This document shows positions 17,358 to 26,305 of a stretch of 64,000 nucleotides of DNA, piece after piece (the first letter of the stretch is position 1; every line of letters starts with the position of its first letter). The stretch spans positions 21,240 to 85,239 of the forward strand of contig JAITEB010000041.1 in NCBI GenBank assembly GCA_031282245.1, in the 5' to 3' direction. The stretch is from Oscillospiraceae bacterium. GTDB taxonomy: Bacteria > Bacillota > Clostridia > Oscillospirales > Ruminococcaceae. The notes beneath the pieces were generated by a model. That model had not been told where the DNA came from. It worked only from the letters and a program-made list of their open reading frames with translations, and made no database searches. The position numbers and the translations under genes are program-made.

Positions 17358-18224
17358 ATGATAGAAGTTATTGGCGTAAAATTTAAGCCGGCTGGCAAAA
17401 TGTATTATTTTGACCCCATCGACAGCGCAATAGAAGCCGGAACAAAAGTGATAGTCGAGACGGCCAGGGGCGTGGAGTGCGGAGAAGCGATCATGCCAAA
17501 CACTATGGTCTCCGAAGAAAGCATTGTGGGCGCTTTAAAACCTATCCTGCGCCTTGCCAGCGAGTCCGACATGGAAATTTACTATGCCAACCGCGAAAAA
17601 GAAAAAGAAGCTCTGGAAATCTGCGCAAAAAAAATAGAAAAACACAAGCTCCTTATGAAGCTTGTCGACGTCGAATATACGTTCGACGGAAATAAAATCT
17701 TGTTTTATTTCACAGCCGACGGGCGGATTGATTTCCGGGAGCTTGTCAAAGACTTGGCTTCTGTTTTTCGCACGAGGATAGAACTGCGCCAGATCGGAGT
17801 GCGGGACGAGGCAAAAATGCTCGGCGGTTTGGGTATATGCGGGCGGCCTTTCTGCTGCTCAAGTTTTTTGGGGGACTTTCAGCCGGTTTCGATTAAGATG
17901 GCAAAAGAACAGGGGCTTTCCCTCAATCCGACAAAAATTTCCGGTTCCTGCGGGCGGCTTATGTGCTGCCTCAAATACGAGCAGGACGTCTACGAAGAAC
18001 TGTTGAAAATAACGCCCAAAGTCGGCGCGCTGGTTCGCTATGGCAAAGAACGCGCAGTAGTGACCGAAGCGAATATTTTCACGGGAAAGCTTTCCATCCG
18101 GCCGGAAAAAGAGCCGGACGCGGCGGTAAAAGCCGTCAACCGCTCGGAAGTGCGGCTTATTAAAGACGCAAAAATCACGCTCAGCGATTCTGAATTAAAA
18201 GAGCTGAAAAATCTGGAGGAATAA
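17358..18224 (+). CDS. ricT: PSP1-domain protein RicT (YaaT)
   Basis: 288-aa PSP1 protein. In Bacillus, RicT with RicA and RicF forms an Fe-S-containing complex that helps RNase Y mRNA maturation and supports sporulation and competence. Conserved Cys are clear: LGICGRPFCCSSFLGDF and GSCGRLMCCLKYE (residues about 156-172 and 197-210), which bind Fe-S in the homologue. A good AAAGGAG precedes the ATG. The downstream terminator closes the darA-holB-ricT group. Confidence 0.96.
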   Translation: MIEVIGVKFKPAGKMYYFDPIDSAIEAGTKVIVETARGVECGEAIMPNTMVSEESIVGALKPILRLASESDMEIYYANREKEKEALEICAKKIEKHKLLMKLVDVEYTFDGNKILFYFTADGRIDFRELVKDLASVFRTRIELRQIGVRDEAKMLGGLGICGRPFCCSSFLGDFQPVSIKMAKEQGLSLNPTKISGSCGRLMCCLKYEQDVYEELLKITPKVGALVRYGKERAVVTEANIFTGKLSIRPEKEPDAAVKAVNRSEVRLIKDAKITLSDSELKELKNLEE

Positions 18225-18261
18225 TCTGAATAATCCAGGTCTTGTTTGTATATAAAATAAT

Positions 18262-18314
18262 GCCCTGCTAAAAATATATTTGTCTCTAAATATATTTTTA
18301 GTCGGGGCGTTTTT
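18262..18314 (+). terminator. Strong intrinsic terminator after ricT, abutting the next gene
   Basis: Perfect 14-bp stem CTAAAAATATATTT (18268-18281) / AAATATATTTTTAG (18288-18301), extended by GCCC/GGGC pairs (18262-18265 with 18305-18308) and followed by GTTTTT. The T-run ends only bases before the next ATG at 18315. Confidence 0.85.
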
Positions 18315-18887
18315 ATGCTTTATACGATTGTTGTCTGGGGCGACAAAAAAGAAAATCTGTTTTCAAAAAATTTGGCGAGGGCGCTGGCCTTGCTGGGGAA
18401 AACTGTGCTGATAAACGACGCTGTGACGGAGCTTGGCGCGGAAAACGCCGCCGGAACAGAATTTGTCATATTTGACACGGACAACATAAGCGCAATAAAC
18501 TCAAGCTCGGCTATCGTCGCCGTCAAGGACAGGACGGACGAAAGCTTTGCGAACTGGAAGGGACTCGCTTCGCCGCTACTGATCAATTCCGAAAACACAA
18601 ACGGTCTTTCGTTGCTGGTCAATCATGAAATCGCGGCGATAACCTGCGGCCTTTCCACAAAAGACAGCATAACCCTTTCGAGCTGCGCCGAAGGGAGGGC
18701 TGTGATAAGCGTCCAACGGTTTATCAAGAAGCTGAACGGCGAAATTTTTGAACCCATGGAGTATCCGCTTGCTTTGGGCGGAATTCCCATATATCACAGC
18801 CTGGCGCTTTTTGGGATTCTGCTCCTGTGCGGCATCGAACAGGAATTCGGCCGGCCGGAGCTGGTTTTCCGGGCCAAAATTTTGTGA
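18315..18887 (+). CDS. Hypothetical protein, unknown family
   Basis: 190 aa, not recognised. The N-terminus (MLYTIVVWGDKKENLFSKNLARALALLGK) looks like a nucleotide-binding or Rossmann-type beta-alpha start but lacks a P-loop. The central ITCGLSTKDSITLSSC is faintly reminiscent of Mur-ligase central domains. A hydrophobic stretch near residues 155-175 could be a buried helix or weak membrane segment. The ribosome binding site is poor (GGGGC), and the ATG immediately follows the ricT terminator. It converges on rpiB. Confidence 0.65.
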   Translation: MLYTIVVWGDKKENLFSKNLARALALLGKTVLINDAVTELGAENAAGTEFVIFDTDNISAINSSSAIVAVKDRTDESFANWKGLASPLLINSENTNGLSLLVNHEIAAITCGLSTKDSITLSSCAEGRAVISVQRFIKKLNGEIFEPMEYPLALGGIPIYHSLALFGILLLCGIEQEFGRPELVFRAKIL

Positions 18888-18916
18888 CCGGCGGGAATAT
18901 CAACGCGTGCGAATAG

Positions 18917-19372
18917 TTATTCTCCTCCGCCTTCAAAACCCGAAATCATGCGAAGGCGGATTTCGTGCCTGGCGCCCGAAAACTCCGCGCCAAGCCAGGC
19001 GCCGACAATCGCTTTCGCCATATCCGCGCCGATTATCCGCGCGCCAAGCGCAAGGACATTGGCATTGTTGTGCTGTTTGGCCAGAACCGCCGAAACCGGT
19101 TCCGAGCAGAGAGCGCAGCGGATGCCCTTAAATTTGTTTGCGGCAATCGACATTCCCAGCCCTGTGCCGCAGACAAGAATCCCGCAGTCAAATTCGCAGT
19201 TCTGGATATTTATACACAGCTTTTTGGCATAAATCGGATAGTCGGCGCTTTCAGCGCTGAAAGCGCCAAAATTTCCGGGCGTTAAGCCTTTTCCTGTAAG
19301 AAACAGAACAAGCTCTTCTTTCAGAGAAAAACCGGCGTGGTCGGACGCTATCGCTATTTTTATATTACTCAT
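18917..19372 (-). CDS. rpiB: Ribose 5-phosphate isomerase B
   Basis: Interconverts ribose 5-phosphate and ribulose 5-phosphate in the pentose phosphate pathway. Family motifs: ASDHAGFSLKEEL at the start, the catalytic Cys segment CGTGLGMSIAANK near residue 73, and KQHNNANVLALGARI. At 151 aa it is full length. The ATG at 19372 overlaps the 3' end of the DUF1858 gene by 8 bases, so the pair is translationally coupled. Confidence 0.95.
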   Translation of the reverse strand: MSNIKIAIASDHAGFSLKEELVLFLTGKGLTPGNFGAFSAESADYPIYAKKLCINIQNCEFDCGILVCGTGLGMSIAANKFKGIRCALCSEPVSAVLAKQHNNANVLALGARIIGADMAKAIVGAWLGAEFSGARHEIRLRMISGFEGGGE

Positions 19373-19604
19373 CAAAATTAAACCCGTCTTGTTTTTCTTC
19401 TTCGTTTATTATGTCAAAATAATCATTGAGCTGGGCGGCAAGATCGTCCGCGTCCAGGCCGTGAACCATGCAGGCCTCCTCAAGCGTTTCCGTCAGGGCG
19501 ACGGCGCAGCCGACGCAGGGCATTCCGTTTTCCATCAGGATATACGCGGCCTCACGGCTGCTTTTGAGAATATCGCCTATGGCGGTTTCTTTTGTTACGG
19601 TCAT
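19365..19604 (-). CDS. DUF1858 small CxxC protein
   Basis: 79-aa protein of the DUF1858/TIGR03980 hybrid-cluster-associated redox family. It has the typical TAIGDILK start and a MPCVGCAVA dithiol motif near residue 31. A thiol redox or metal-related role is suggested by the family but not proven. The C-terminus is very acidic. It lies directly upstream of rpiB and overlaps it. Confidence 0.85.
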   Translation of the reverse strand: MTVTKETAIGDILKSSREAAYILMENGMPCVGCAVALTETLEEACMVHGLDADDLAAQLNDYFDIINEEEKQDGFNFDE

Positions 19605-19724
19605 AATTTTTTCTGCTCCTTTGAATTAAAATTTATATGTTATTTTAAACGGGTGAAAACAATTCGCGCCTGCGGCTTAAAAATCCGGAAGAATTTATTC
19701 GGCTTCGCAGTTTGAGTAAACAGC

Positions 19725-19756
19725 AAAAACAGCAGGGACAGAACGTTCCTCCCTGC
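19725..19756 (-). terminator. Terminator after the small acidic membrane protein gene
   Basis: On the minus strand GCAGGGA pairs with TCCCTGC around an 11-nt loop, followed by TGTTTTT. Confidence 0.7.
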
Positions 19757-19795
19757 CCCTGAGTTTTTTAGCGTTTTGTATTCACTTTTGGGGAA

Positions 19796-20032
19796 TCATA
19801 CGTCCGCCGACGGGGCGTCCGGTTCCGGGAAAGTTTCGGCGGCGGCGGGTTCTTCTATAGGAGTTTCGTCAAGTATGTCCTCCACGCTGTCGACGATTAC
19901 ATCCTCTTCAAGATAGGAGTCGTCCTCATCAAGAATTTCGCTGTCCTTTTTCCTGGTGAGGTACAGAGCGGCTGCGGCGGCTCCTGCCGCGACAACTGCG
20001 AGAGCAAAAAGACCGAGTAATGCGCTTTTCAT
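19796..20032 (-). CDS. Small single-pass membrane protein with acidic tail
   Basis: 78 aa. Residues about 4-26 are a hydrophobic Ala/Leu/Val helix followed by RKK, so the N-terminus is a membrane anchor with the tail probably in the cytoplasm. The rest is extremely acidic (Asp/Glu-rich) with Pro near the end. No family was recognised and no function is offered. AGGAGG-type sequence lies upstream of the ATG, and a terminator follows. Confidence 0.7.
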   Translation of the reverse strand: MKSALLGLFALAVVAAGAAAAALYLTRKKDSEILDEDDSYLEEDVIVDSVEDILDETPIEEPAAAETFPEPDAPSADV

Positions 20033-20244
20033 AATACTGCCAATGACCTCCTTGTTATTTTTTTGTTTTTTTTAAGTCTCTATCTAATATATTATACCAC
20101 AAAAAGAGCTTTAAAACCGGAAAATAACTATAATGCTTTTATTTATATTAGACCAGCTTTGTTTAACTTGCAAGATATTTTTGTTGATTTTCTATTAATT
20201 AATTATAAATACAGATTTTCGATAAAATACGCGGAGTCTCTTAG

Positions 20245-21054
20245 TCAGATAAGCTGTTGAAATTTCTGCGAATATCTCTTTTCAAGCAGAATATCAACGG
20301 CTTCCGCAAAGCCCTCCCCGCCGCGCTTCCCGATAATATAGGCAGGGAGCGCTTTTATTTTCCCTTCAAAATCCCGGATATTTGCGACCCCGCAGCTCTT
20401 CGGAAAAAAATAAAACATAGGTTCATCGTTGGGCGAATCCCCGAAAAATATAACGCTGTCCCTGATATTTTCTTCCCCGCAGATGTCCCCCAGAAAAAGC
20501 CGCGCCATAGAAAGCTTATCGTAATGCCCGAACCAGGCGTTGACATGAATTGAGCTTATCTTTGCTTCCGCGCCGAAGCCAAGGCAAACGTCCCGGATTC
20601 TTTCGGCGGCGGCAAATCCCAGCTTCGGTTCGTCCTCCCCAAAGTCAATGGCAAGGTCAAATCGGCGCGAAAACTGGTCTTTCGCGCCGCGGCACCCGGG
20701 AACGGCTTTCAGACAGGCAGCCTGGACTTCCTCCAGCTTGCGTCGCGTCTCTTCTTCCTGCGCAACAGAAGGATGCAGAAATTCCCGGAGCTTGCCGTAT
20801 TCAAAATAATTGACAAAAGCGCCGTTTTCGCCTATCACGGCAAAAACAGGCCATTCTCGCACAATAAGATCGCACCAGCCCGCCGGGCGGCCTGTCGCAG
20901 GGATAACTTTTATCCCTGCGCGGAAAAGCTTCCACAGCGCGGAATAAGCCGCTTCGCCAAGCTTTCCGCCGTCGGTAATGGTGTCGTCAATGTCGTGCAA
21001 AATATATTTAACCCTGCGGCAGTCCCCGGCGGGAATCTCGCGGAAATCTCTCAT
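20245..21054 (-). CDS. HAD-superfamily hydrolase (Cof/IIB-type phosphatase)
   Basis: 269-aa haloacid-dehalogenase phosphatase. Motif I is HDIDDTITDG near residue 20, motif II is in IPATGRPAGW near 55, and motif III/IV is FFGDSPNDEPMF near 213. The large insert between motifs II and III identifies a type IIB cap, as in Cof, trehalose- or mannosyl-3-phosphoglycerate phosphatases. The substrate is not predictable. It is followed on the same strand only after a long AT-rich gap. Confidence 0.87.
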   Translation of the reverse strand: MRDFREIPAGDCRRVKYILHDIDDTITDGGKLGEAAYSALWKLFRAGIKVIPATGRPAGWCDLIVREWPVFAVIGENGAFVNYFEYGKLREFLHPSVAQEEETRRKLEEVQAACLKAVPGCRGAKDQFSRRFDLAIDFGEDEPKLGFAAAERIRDVCLGFGAEAKISSIHVNAWFGHYDKLSMARLFLGDICGEENIRDSVIFFGDSPNDEPMFYFFPKSCGVANIRDFEGKIKALPAYIIGKRGGEGFAEAVDILLEKRYSQKFQQLI

Positions 21055-21078
21055 TTGCGCTCCTCTGAAAAAAAGCGA

Positions 21079-22530
21079 TTATAATTTATAAACCGCTGAA
21101 ACGATATAGTTGACCAGGAACAGCGCCGTCGCTATACCCAGAATCGGGTGGATCTCCTTTATCTTGCCGCGCAGGATTTTTATAATGCAGTAAGTGATGA
21201 AACCCATCGCAATGCCCTGGCTGATAGAGTATGTGAACGGCATTGCGACAAGCGCAAAGAACGCCGGAACAGCTTCCTCAAAATCAGACCAGTTTATGCC
21301 CCTGATAGAACTCATCATCAATATGCCGACGACGATAAAGGCCGGAGCGGTCGCCGCCGAGGGAATCGCCCCAAAAAGCGGCGCAAACGGCAGACACAGC
21401 AGGAATAAAACGGCCACTACCAGAGAGGTCAGTCCGGTTCTGCCGCCGGAGGCAATGCCCGCGGAGCTTTCAACATAGGTGGTGACGTTCGACGTGCCCA
21501 GAATGGCGCCGACAGGCGTCGCGACAGCGTCGGCAAAAAGCGCCTTGTCCAGTCGCGTTGTAAGCTTGCTTGTCTTTGTAAACTCGTCAAGCTCTTTCTT
21601 GCTGAACAGACCGCTGACGCTGCCCGTTCCGATAAAAGTGCCGATAGTGTCGAAAGTGTCGGAAAGCGAGAACGCAAAAGAAGTCAGAAGCACAAGCAGT
21701 ATCTTGCTCGGGTCGGCAAAGATGGAGCCAAAGCCCTCTTTGGTGAAAATAACTCCCGCCGTCTCCGCAACGCCGCCGATTGCGCTTACGCTGAAAAAAC
21801 CGTCGAATTTGGTGATTCCCATCGGTATGCCGATAACAGTGGCCGCAATAATAGAGATAAAAATCGCGCCTTTAACTTTCAGCACAATAAGGGCAATCAT
21901 GAGCGCCAGACCGATAAGCGCAAGAATCGTGGCTTTGTCGGTCAGGTTTGTCAAAGCGGGAACAATGCTGCCATTGGCCACTATAACGCCGTCAAAATTG
22001 TTGTAAGTGCCCGGGTCGGCCGTGAATTTGAGCAGCCCGGCGTTCTTGAAGCCCATGTAAGCGATAAATAAGCCAATGCCGCCGCCGATAGCCTTCTGGA
22101 TTGAATCCGGGACTGAATTAATAAGCGCTTTGCGGATTTTTGTCATTGTGATCACAACGTTGAAAATGCCGCAGATAAAGACCATTGTGAGCGCCTGCTG
22201 CCATGTAAAGCCCAGCGCGAACACGACCGTGTATGTGAAAAAAGCGTTCATTCCCATACCGGAAGCCTGAGCGTAGGGGACATTTGCAAAAAGCGCCATT
22301 ACCAGAGTCGCGACAGCCGCCGCAATAATCGTTGCGACAAATACTCCGTTGAAGGGCATTCCCGTTGCGGAAAGCATACCCGGGTTAACGGCGATAATAT
22401 ACGCCATTGTGAAAAACGTCGTTAAACCCGCGACGATCTCTGTGCCAATAGTGCTTTTGTTTTCTCTGAGCTTGAAGAACCTTTCGATAAAGGACCCGTT
22501 TTGCGCCGCTGCTCCTGAATTTTTCGACAT
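21079..22530 (-). CDS. NCS2 family purine permease (guanine/hypoxanthine/adenine, AzgA-like)
   Basis: 483-aa membrane transporter of the AzgA-like NCS2 group, a purine:cation symporter. Typical motifs: GLTTFFTMAYIIAVNP near residue 34, ASGMGMNAFFTYTV near 85, FSLSDTFDTIGTF near 285 and GTSNVTTYVESSAGIASGGR near 345. About 12-14 hydrophobic helices are present. The ATG at 22530 has AGGAGGAGA directly upstream; the longer open frame to 22674 is not conserved-looking. No purine riboswitch is visible upstream. Confidence 0.93.
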   Translation of the reverse strand: MSKNSGAAAQNGSFIERFFKLRENKSTIGTEIVAGLTTFFTMAYIIAVNPGMLSATGMPFNGVFVATIIAAAVATLVMALFANVPYAQASGMGMNAFFTYTVVFALGFTWQQALTMVFICGIFNVVITMTKIRKALINSVPDSIQKAIGGGIGLFIAYMGFKNAGLLKFTADPGTYNNFDGVIVANGSIVPALTNLTDKATILALIGLALMIALIVLKVKGAIFISIIAATVIGIPMGITKFDGFFSVSAIGGVAETAGVIFTKEGFGSIFADPSKILLVLLTSFAFSLSDTFDTIGTFIGTGSVSGLFSKKELDEFTKTSKLTTRLDKALFADAVATPVGAILGTSNVTTYVESSAGIASGGRTGLTSLVVAVLFLLCLPFAPLFGAIPSAATAPAFIVVGILMMSSIRGINWSDFEEAVPAFFALVAMPFTYSISQGIAMGFITYCIIKILRGKIKEIHPILGIATALFLVNYIVSAVYKL

Positions 22531-22682
22531 ACCGTCTCCTCCTGAATAAAAAATAATATCCGGAATTTCCCGCGGGAAACTCTTTCGCTTTTTTATTATA
22601 CTCCCTGTGCGCGGCAAATTACAAGAAGCGCGGCGGCCTAAAATACAGGCTGCCGCAATTTCGTAAAGGTGCACTGAAAATT

Positions 22683-22712
22683 AATCTTTTATATATTAAT
22701 TTTTAACAAATC
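22683..22712 (-). terminator. AT-rich stem-loop after the 102-aa gene
   Basis: AAAATTAAT pairs with ATTAATTTT around a short loop. The stem is weak and A/T only, so it is a tentative terminator. Confidence 0.35.
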
Positions 22713-22718
22713 TTTTTT

Positions 22719-23027
22719 TCAGCCCAGAACGCTGAAAAAGAGTAAAGCCGCCGCGATCACCGCCCCTGCGCAGGCGCTGGCAAGATATTTGCATATTTCA
22801 AGCGAAATTTTCCTCCGGCGCAGTTTTTTCAGCCACTCGGCATTATTGCGCTGCCGGCCGCCTTTCATGCCCGCCGTCTCCCTTTCGGCATAGGCCGAGG
22901 CTTCCTTGCGCAGAAAGCCGTCGTCATAAGCCGCTTTATCTGTGCTGATAAAAAAAATAATTTTTTCAAAATACTCGTTTTCGGTGTTTAAAACTTCTAT
23001 AACCCGCTTCTTTGCGCCTTTCAGCAT
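22719..23027 (-). CDS. Hypothetical protein with C-terminal membrane anchor
   Basis: 102 aa. It is charged and helical over residues 1-75, with a basic KKLRRRK patch. A C-terminal hydrophobic segment (about 80-101, SACAGAVIAAALLFFSVLG) would make it tail-anchored. No family was recognised. It is divergent from the signal-peptidase-like gene at 23269, sharing a 240-base upstream region. Confidence 0.65.
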   Translation of the reverse strand: MLKGAKKRVIEVLNTENEYFEKIIFFISTDKAAYDDGFLRKEASAYAERETAGMKGGRQRNNAEWLKKLRRRKISLEICKYLASACAGAVIAAALLFFSVLG

Positions 23028-23268
23028 TAGAAAATTTCCCCCTGTGGATTAATGCAGCGCCGTTTTTATTATAATATATATGATTGGGGTTTTGATACAA
23101 GACTATTCAATTTTTTAGTTATGTCCGAGATTTTAATAAAAAAACAAAGTTTGTTAAAATTTTCAAGCTATTTTATGCTATACTGAGGATGAGGTATATT
23201 ATAAACTGCGTTGCGCCCGCTCTGGCGTCCTATGCTTTCCCTTCGCCGCAAAAACGGAGGAAAGTACT

Positions 23269-24021
23269 ATGAACGTCATCACGCTAAAAGAATTTATAAC
23301 CGTAATAATCAAGGCCGTAAAAAAACTTCTAAGCAAAAAAGACTGCTCCTGGCGCGAACGCCGCGTAAGGCTGACCGTCTTTGCCGCCCTCACAACTATT
23401 TTTATAATAAGCTCTTATATGTCGCATGAAGGGAAATCGTTTTTCGGTCTCAGCATGGCTTTTGTGGAAAGCCCGGGCATGGAACCGAAATTCGGCGCCG
23501 GCAGCTGGATTGTAATACAGAAAAAAAATATCCTCAAGATAAAACAAGGCGACATAGTGGCCTATATCCCCAGCTATGACAAAAGCGGGATGGTGGTTGC
23601 CCGGCGGGTGATCGATATTTTCGACGACGACACCCTGCAGCTTGTCACGCAGGGGGACAAAGCCGGCGCGCCCGACCCGAAGCCCGTGGAAAAAAGCGAG
23701 CTTCTGGGCAAAGCGGTCATGTTCTTTGACGGCCGGGGAAAATTTTTCAGGTTTTTGTTCACAAGCGCGTCCGGTTTTTTCCTGATTGAATTCATACTGG
23801 CCTACGCTTTTTTGCTGCCCTTGCTTTACTATGGCGACATGCTGGAGAAACACCTGCTGGAACTGGCGAAAATCAATACTGCGCTTTTTGCGAGGAAAGC
23901 AATCCGGATTGGCCGCGCGGCAAGCGCCTATCTAATTGAAAAGGCTCTGGATATCCGGCGCTATGTAAAAATAAGGCTCTCCCTGCCGGGGAAAATTCAA
24001 ACGGGGAAAATTCAAAAATGA
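23269..24021 (+). CDS. Type I signal-peptidase-like membrane protein lacking catalytic residues
   Basis: 250 aa with the architecture of the SipW/archaeal-type S26 signal peptidase: TM helix at about 37-52, the S26 box region at 65-80, GDIVAY at 94-99, the QGDKAGAPDPKPV block at 128-140 and a second hydrophobic helix at 165-188. The catalytic Ser of the usual SGSMEP box is Gly70 (SPGMEP), and the usual His of the THR motif is Arg112 (VARRVID). It is therefore probably inactive as a protease. CGGAGGAAAG is the ribosome binding site. The tail of about 60 residues is basic and helical. Confidence 0.8.
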   Translation: MNVITLKEFITVIIKAVKKLLSKKDCSWRERRVRLTVFAALTTIFIISSYMSHEGKSFFGLSMAFVESPGMEPKFGAGSWIVIQKKNILKIKQGDIVAYIPSYDKSGMVVARRVIDIFDDDTLQLVTQGDKAGAPDPKPVEKSELLGKAVMFFDGRGKFFRFLFTSASGFFLIEFILAYAFLLPLLYYGDMLEKHLLELAKINTALFARKAIRIGRAASAYLIEKALDIRRYVKIRLSLPGKIQTGKIQK

Positions 24022-24100
24022 TATATGCCATATTGCGGGGGCGAGTAATTTTTCGCCCCATGTATTTATTTTTGGCTATTTTCTATATGTTTGGCATAAA

Positions 24101-24130
24101 AAAATCCCCGGTTTTTTTATCCGGAGATTC
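24101..24130 (-). terminator. Intrinsic terminator of pnp
   Basis: On the minus strand AATCTCCGG pairs with CCGGGGATT around an A-rich loop and is followed by TTTTT. Confidence 0.8.
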
Positions 24131-24143
24131 TTTTTGCGGCCTG

Positions 24144-26264
24144 TTATTTCTTCCCGTCACGCTTTTTGCTGTTGTAAGCCGAAATCGCGTCTTTTCTGGA
24201 AAGGTTAATCCTGCCCTGGCCGTCAATCTCGGTCACTTTGACAAGCAGTTCGTCGCCGACGCTGACGACATCCTCGACTTTTTCAACGCGCTTTGTATCC
24301 AGCTTGGAGATATGAACAAGCCCCTCTTTGCCTGGAGCAATCTCAACAAAGCAGCCGAAGGCCATCAGGCGCGTGACTTTGCCCTTGTAGATCGCGCCAA
24401 CCTCGGGGTCGTTGACAATCGTGTTGATAATGTCAACCGCGCTGTTTGCGTCCTCAATGCTGGCGGACGAAACAAATACGCTGCCGTCATCCTCTATATC
24501 AATTTTGACCTTGCACTCTTCGCAGATTTTTTGTATGACCTTGCCGCCGCTGCCGATTACCTCGCGGATTTTATCAACGGGGATTTTCAGCGTGAGTGTC
24601 TTCGGCGCGTATTTAGAAAGCTCCTTGCGCGGCTCGGCAATGGCCCTGGCCATAATCTCGTCAAGAATATAAATCCGGGCTTTGCGGGTCTTCTCAAAAG
24701 CTTCTTTTATTATTTCAAGCGTCAGACCGTCGTTTTTAATATCGACCTGTATCGCGGTTATGCCCTTGCGAGAACCGCCGACTTTAAAGTCCATGTCCCC
24801 GAAAAAGTCCTCAACGCCCTGAATGTCAAGCATTGTCATCCAGCGCTCGCCCTCGGTGATAAGCCCACAGGAAATGCCCGCTACCGGCGTTTTTATCGGC
24901 ACGCCCGCATCCATCAGCGCAAGCGCGGAGGCGCAGATCGCGCCCTGGGAAGTCGAACCGTTGGAAGAAAGAACTTCCGAAACCAGCCTGAAAGCGTAGG
25001 GGAATTCCTCAACGCTGGGGATAACCGGGAGCAGCGCTCGCTCGGCAAGAGCGCCATGGCCGATTTCGCGCCGGCCGGGGCCGCGGTTGGGGCGGGTCTC
25101 TCCCACTGAGTAAGACGGGAAATTATACTGGTGCATATAGCGCTTTTCTTCTTCGTCGTCAATGCCGTCCAGAAGCTGCGCTTCGCGGACAGGGCCAAGC
25201 GTCGCCACCGTGAGCACCTGCGTCTGGCCGCGCGTAAACAGTCCGGAACCGTGAACGCGCGGCAGAAGCGCCACTTCCGCGGCCAGCGGCCGGATTTCGT
25301 CAAGGCCGCGCCCGTCAACGCGTTTGCCGTCGTCCAGGAGCCAGCGGCGAACTATATATTTTTGCAGCTTGTACACAGCTTCATCAATCAGCGCTCCCTG
25401 TTCGGGATAATCCGGGTCGAACCTTGCGTGAATCTCATCTTTGATCGGATTCAGGCGCTCATCCCTGATATTTTTGTCGTCTGTGTCAAGGGCAAAGCGC
25501 ACTTTCTCTATAGCGAATTCTTTGACGCTTTCATAAAGATCCGCCGGGACTTCGCGGGATTCATAAACGAATTTCCCGCGGCCAATTTCAGCCTTGATTC
25601 TTTCTATAAATTTGATGATTTGTTTAATCTGCTCATGTCCCTGCGCGATAGCCTCAAGCATTCTGTCTTCTTCGACTTCGTTCGCCCCGGCCTCAATCAT
25701 GATGATTTTATCCGCCGTGGCCGCCAGCGTAACCTGCATCTCGCTCCTGGCGCGCTCGTCGGATTTGGGATTAAAAACGGGCTTGCCGTCCACTATCCCA
25801 AGAGAAACGCTGCCAATCGGACCGTTCCATGGAATATCAGAAATGGAAAGCGCCACAGAAGCGCCTATCATCCCGGCGATTTCGGCCGAATAGTCCGGGT
25901 CGACGCTGAGCACAGTCACAACGACAGAAACGTCGTTGCGCATTGCGGACGGGAAAAGCGGCCTGATCTGGCGGTCAATCGCCCTTGAAGAAAGGACGGC
26001 CTTCTCGCTGGGGCGGCCTTCCCGCTTGAGATAACTTCCGGGGATTTTTCCCACAGCATATAATTTTTCTTCATAATCGACCGAAAGGGGGAAAAAGTCT
26101 ATTCCCTCCCGGGGTTTGGCCGAAGCGGTCGCGTTGCAGAGAACAACCGTTTCGCCATAGCGCACAAGGCAGGAACCGCCCGCAAGCTCGCAGAGCTTGC
26201 CTGTTTCAACAGTAAGCTTGTCGCCGCAGTAGTTTGTTTCCCATATCCTGTAATTTTTAAACAT
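24144..26264 (-). CDS. pnp: Polyribonucleotide nucleotidyltransferase
   Basis: PNPase, the phosphorolytic 3'-5' exoribonuclease of mRNA decay. Two RNase PH domains are joined by a helical linker, followed by KH (IPVDKIREVIGSGGKVIQKI) and S1 (IYKGKVTRLMAFGCFVEI) domains near the C-terminus. At 706 aa it is full length. The ATG at 26264 is preferred because homologues start at MFKNYRIWETNYCGDKL; the open frame extends 41 codons further. A long stem-loop precedes it and rpsO lies upstream, the classic rpsO-pnp arrangement. Confidence 0.97.
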   Translation of the reverse strand: MFKNYRIWETNYCGDKLTVETGKLCELAGGSCLVRYGETVVLCNATASAKPREGIDFFPLSVDYEEKLYAVGKIPGSYLKREGRPSEKAVLSSRAIDRQIRPLFPSAMRNDVSVVVTVLSVDPDYSAEIAGMIGASVALSISDIPWNGPIGSVSLGIVDGKPVFNPKSDERARSEMQVTLAATADKIIMIEAGANEVEEDRMLEAIAQGHEQIKQIIKFIERIKAEIGRGKFVYESREVPADLYESVKEFAIEKVRFALDTDDKNIRDERLNPIKDEIHARFDPDYPEQGALIDEAVYKLQKYIVRRWLLDDGKRVDGRGLDEIRPLAAEVALLPRVHGSGLFTRGQTQVLTVATLGPVREAQLLDGIDDEEEKRYMHQYNFPSYSVGETRPNRGPGRREIGHGALAERALLPVIPSVEEFPYAFRLVSEVLSSNGSTSQGAICASALALMDAGVPIKTPVAGISCGLITEGERWMTMLDIQGVEDFFGDMDFKVGGSRKGITAIQVDIKNDGLTLEIIKEAFEKTRKARIYILDEIMARAIAEPRKELSKYAPKTLTLKIPVDKIREVIGSGGKVIQKICEECKVKIDIEDDGSVFVSSASIEDANSAVDIINTIVNDPEVGAIYKGKVTRLMAFGCFVEIAPGKEGLVHISKLDTKRVEKVEDVVSVGDELLVKVTEIDGQGRINLSRKDAISAYNSKKRDGKK

Positions 26265-26305
26265 TAATTTATAACCCGCTTTCTTAAAAATAATATATTC
26301 ACAAC

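Noticed and set aside
22531..22718. Purine riboswitch before the NCS2 permease
   Set aside because: None of the conserved purine-aptamer core sequence is visible in the leader.
24018..25109. Long plus-strand frame opposite pnp
   Set aside because: A shadow of PNPase coding sequence, with no ribosome binding site and no family resemblance.
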